Source: Pseudomonadota bacterium
Lineage (GTDB): Bacteria > Pseudomonadota > Gammaproteobacteria > Burkholderiales > Burkholderiaceae_B
Assembly (NCBI GenBank): GCA_021793875.1
Contig: JAJYRX010000085.1
Location: 1-6,569, forward strand
Reading direction: 5' to 3'
DNA: 6,569 nt
Part shown: one piece after another, positions 6,421-6,569 of the stretch
How positions within the stretch are numbered: the stretch's first letter is position 1
How the letters are laid out: every line of letters begins with the position of its first letter
Translations under genes and position numbers: made by a program
The notes under the pieces: model-generated
Databases searched by the model: none
What the model saw: the letters and a program-made list of their open reading frames with translations, nothing else
Told to the model about the DNA's origin: nothing

Positions 6421-6569
6421 GAAAGTTTATTGCGTTTGCCATAACTGTTTCTATGTTGGTGGCAGGCTGTGCAACAGACAGCTCAAGCGCCCGGGAAGAC
6501 AACCTACGTAAGAGAGAGTATTTGCGTACAGAGCGAACCTGGACTATGACATTTCCTGAAATACAGCAG
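6417..6569 (+). CDS. Putative lipoprotein (3' partial, cut by right edge)
   Basis: An ATG inside the msbA stop (ATGA overlap, 6417-6420) opens a frame that stays open for 51 codons to the right edge. The N-terminus is a typical lipoprotein signal: MRK, a hydrophobic stretch FIAFAITVSM (residues 4-13), and the lipobox LVAGC (14-18) with Cys18 as the acylated residue. Position +2 is Ala, not Asp, so by the Lol rule of enterobacteria it would be sorted to the outer membrane. After the Cys comes a Ser-rich linker (TDSSSA), then a charged Arg/Glu-rich stretch and WTMTFPEIQQ. I do not recognise the family from these 51 residues. The good ribosome site and the overlap with msbA imply co-expression with the flippase, so an envelope role is plausible but not shown. 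Confidence 0.8.
   Translation, partial: MRKFIAFAITVSMLVAGCATDSSSAREDNLRKREYLRTERTWTMTFPEIQQ

Overview
The window is part of an envelope and lipopolysaccharide (LPS) biosynthesis locus from a Gram-negative proteobacterium. The evidence is an MsbA-type lipid A-core flippase, a WaaF-like family 9 glycosyltransferase, two family 4 glycosyltransferases and the start of an outer-membrane-type lipoprotein. The base composition is AT-leaning. The order glycosyltransferase, polysaccharide deacetylase, glycosyltransferase resembles, from memory, the LPS core cluster of Bordetella. The MsbA sequence also looks betaproteobacterial. I therefore lean to a low-GC relative of the Alcaligenaceae/Burkholderiales, but this placement is inference.

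Layout: (1) Left block, plus strand, 1-2760: a GT4 glycosyltransferase cut by the left edge, a deacetylase that overlaps its stop codon (ATGA), and after 35 bp a second GT4. (2) Middle block, minus strand, 4502-2764: a WaaF-like family 9 glycosyltransferase followed 20 bp later by a YdcF/ElyC-like DUF218 membrane protein. Its end converges on the second GT4 with only 3 bp between the stop codons. (3) Right block, plus strand, 4618 to the right edge: msbA, then a lipoprotein gene starting inside the msbA stop (ATGA overlap) and cut by the right edge. Blocks 2 and 3 diverge from a 115-bp intergenic region, the only sizeable non-coding stretch. No gap reaches 300 bp. I found no RNA genes, mobile elements, CRISPR arrays or convincing terminators.

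How the genes fit together (inference from families): the GT9 enzyme adds a heptose-like sugar to the inner core, the two GT4 enzymes add further core sugars, and the deacetylase removes an acetyl group from an added N-acetylhexosamine to leave a free amine. All four appear cytoplasmic, so assembly would finish on the inner face of the inner membrane before MsbA flips the molecule. The DUF218 protein is a membrane-anchored envelope factor of unproven role. The lipoprotein is probably co-translated with MsbA.

Nothing here amounts to a clearly new system. The points most worth a second look are the built-in cytoplasmic deacetylase between two transferases, and the lipoprotein coupled to msbA where lpxK lies in E. 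coli.
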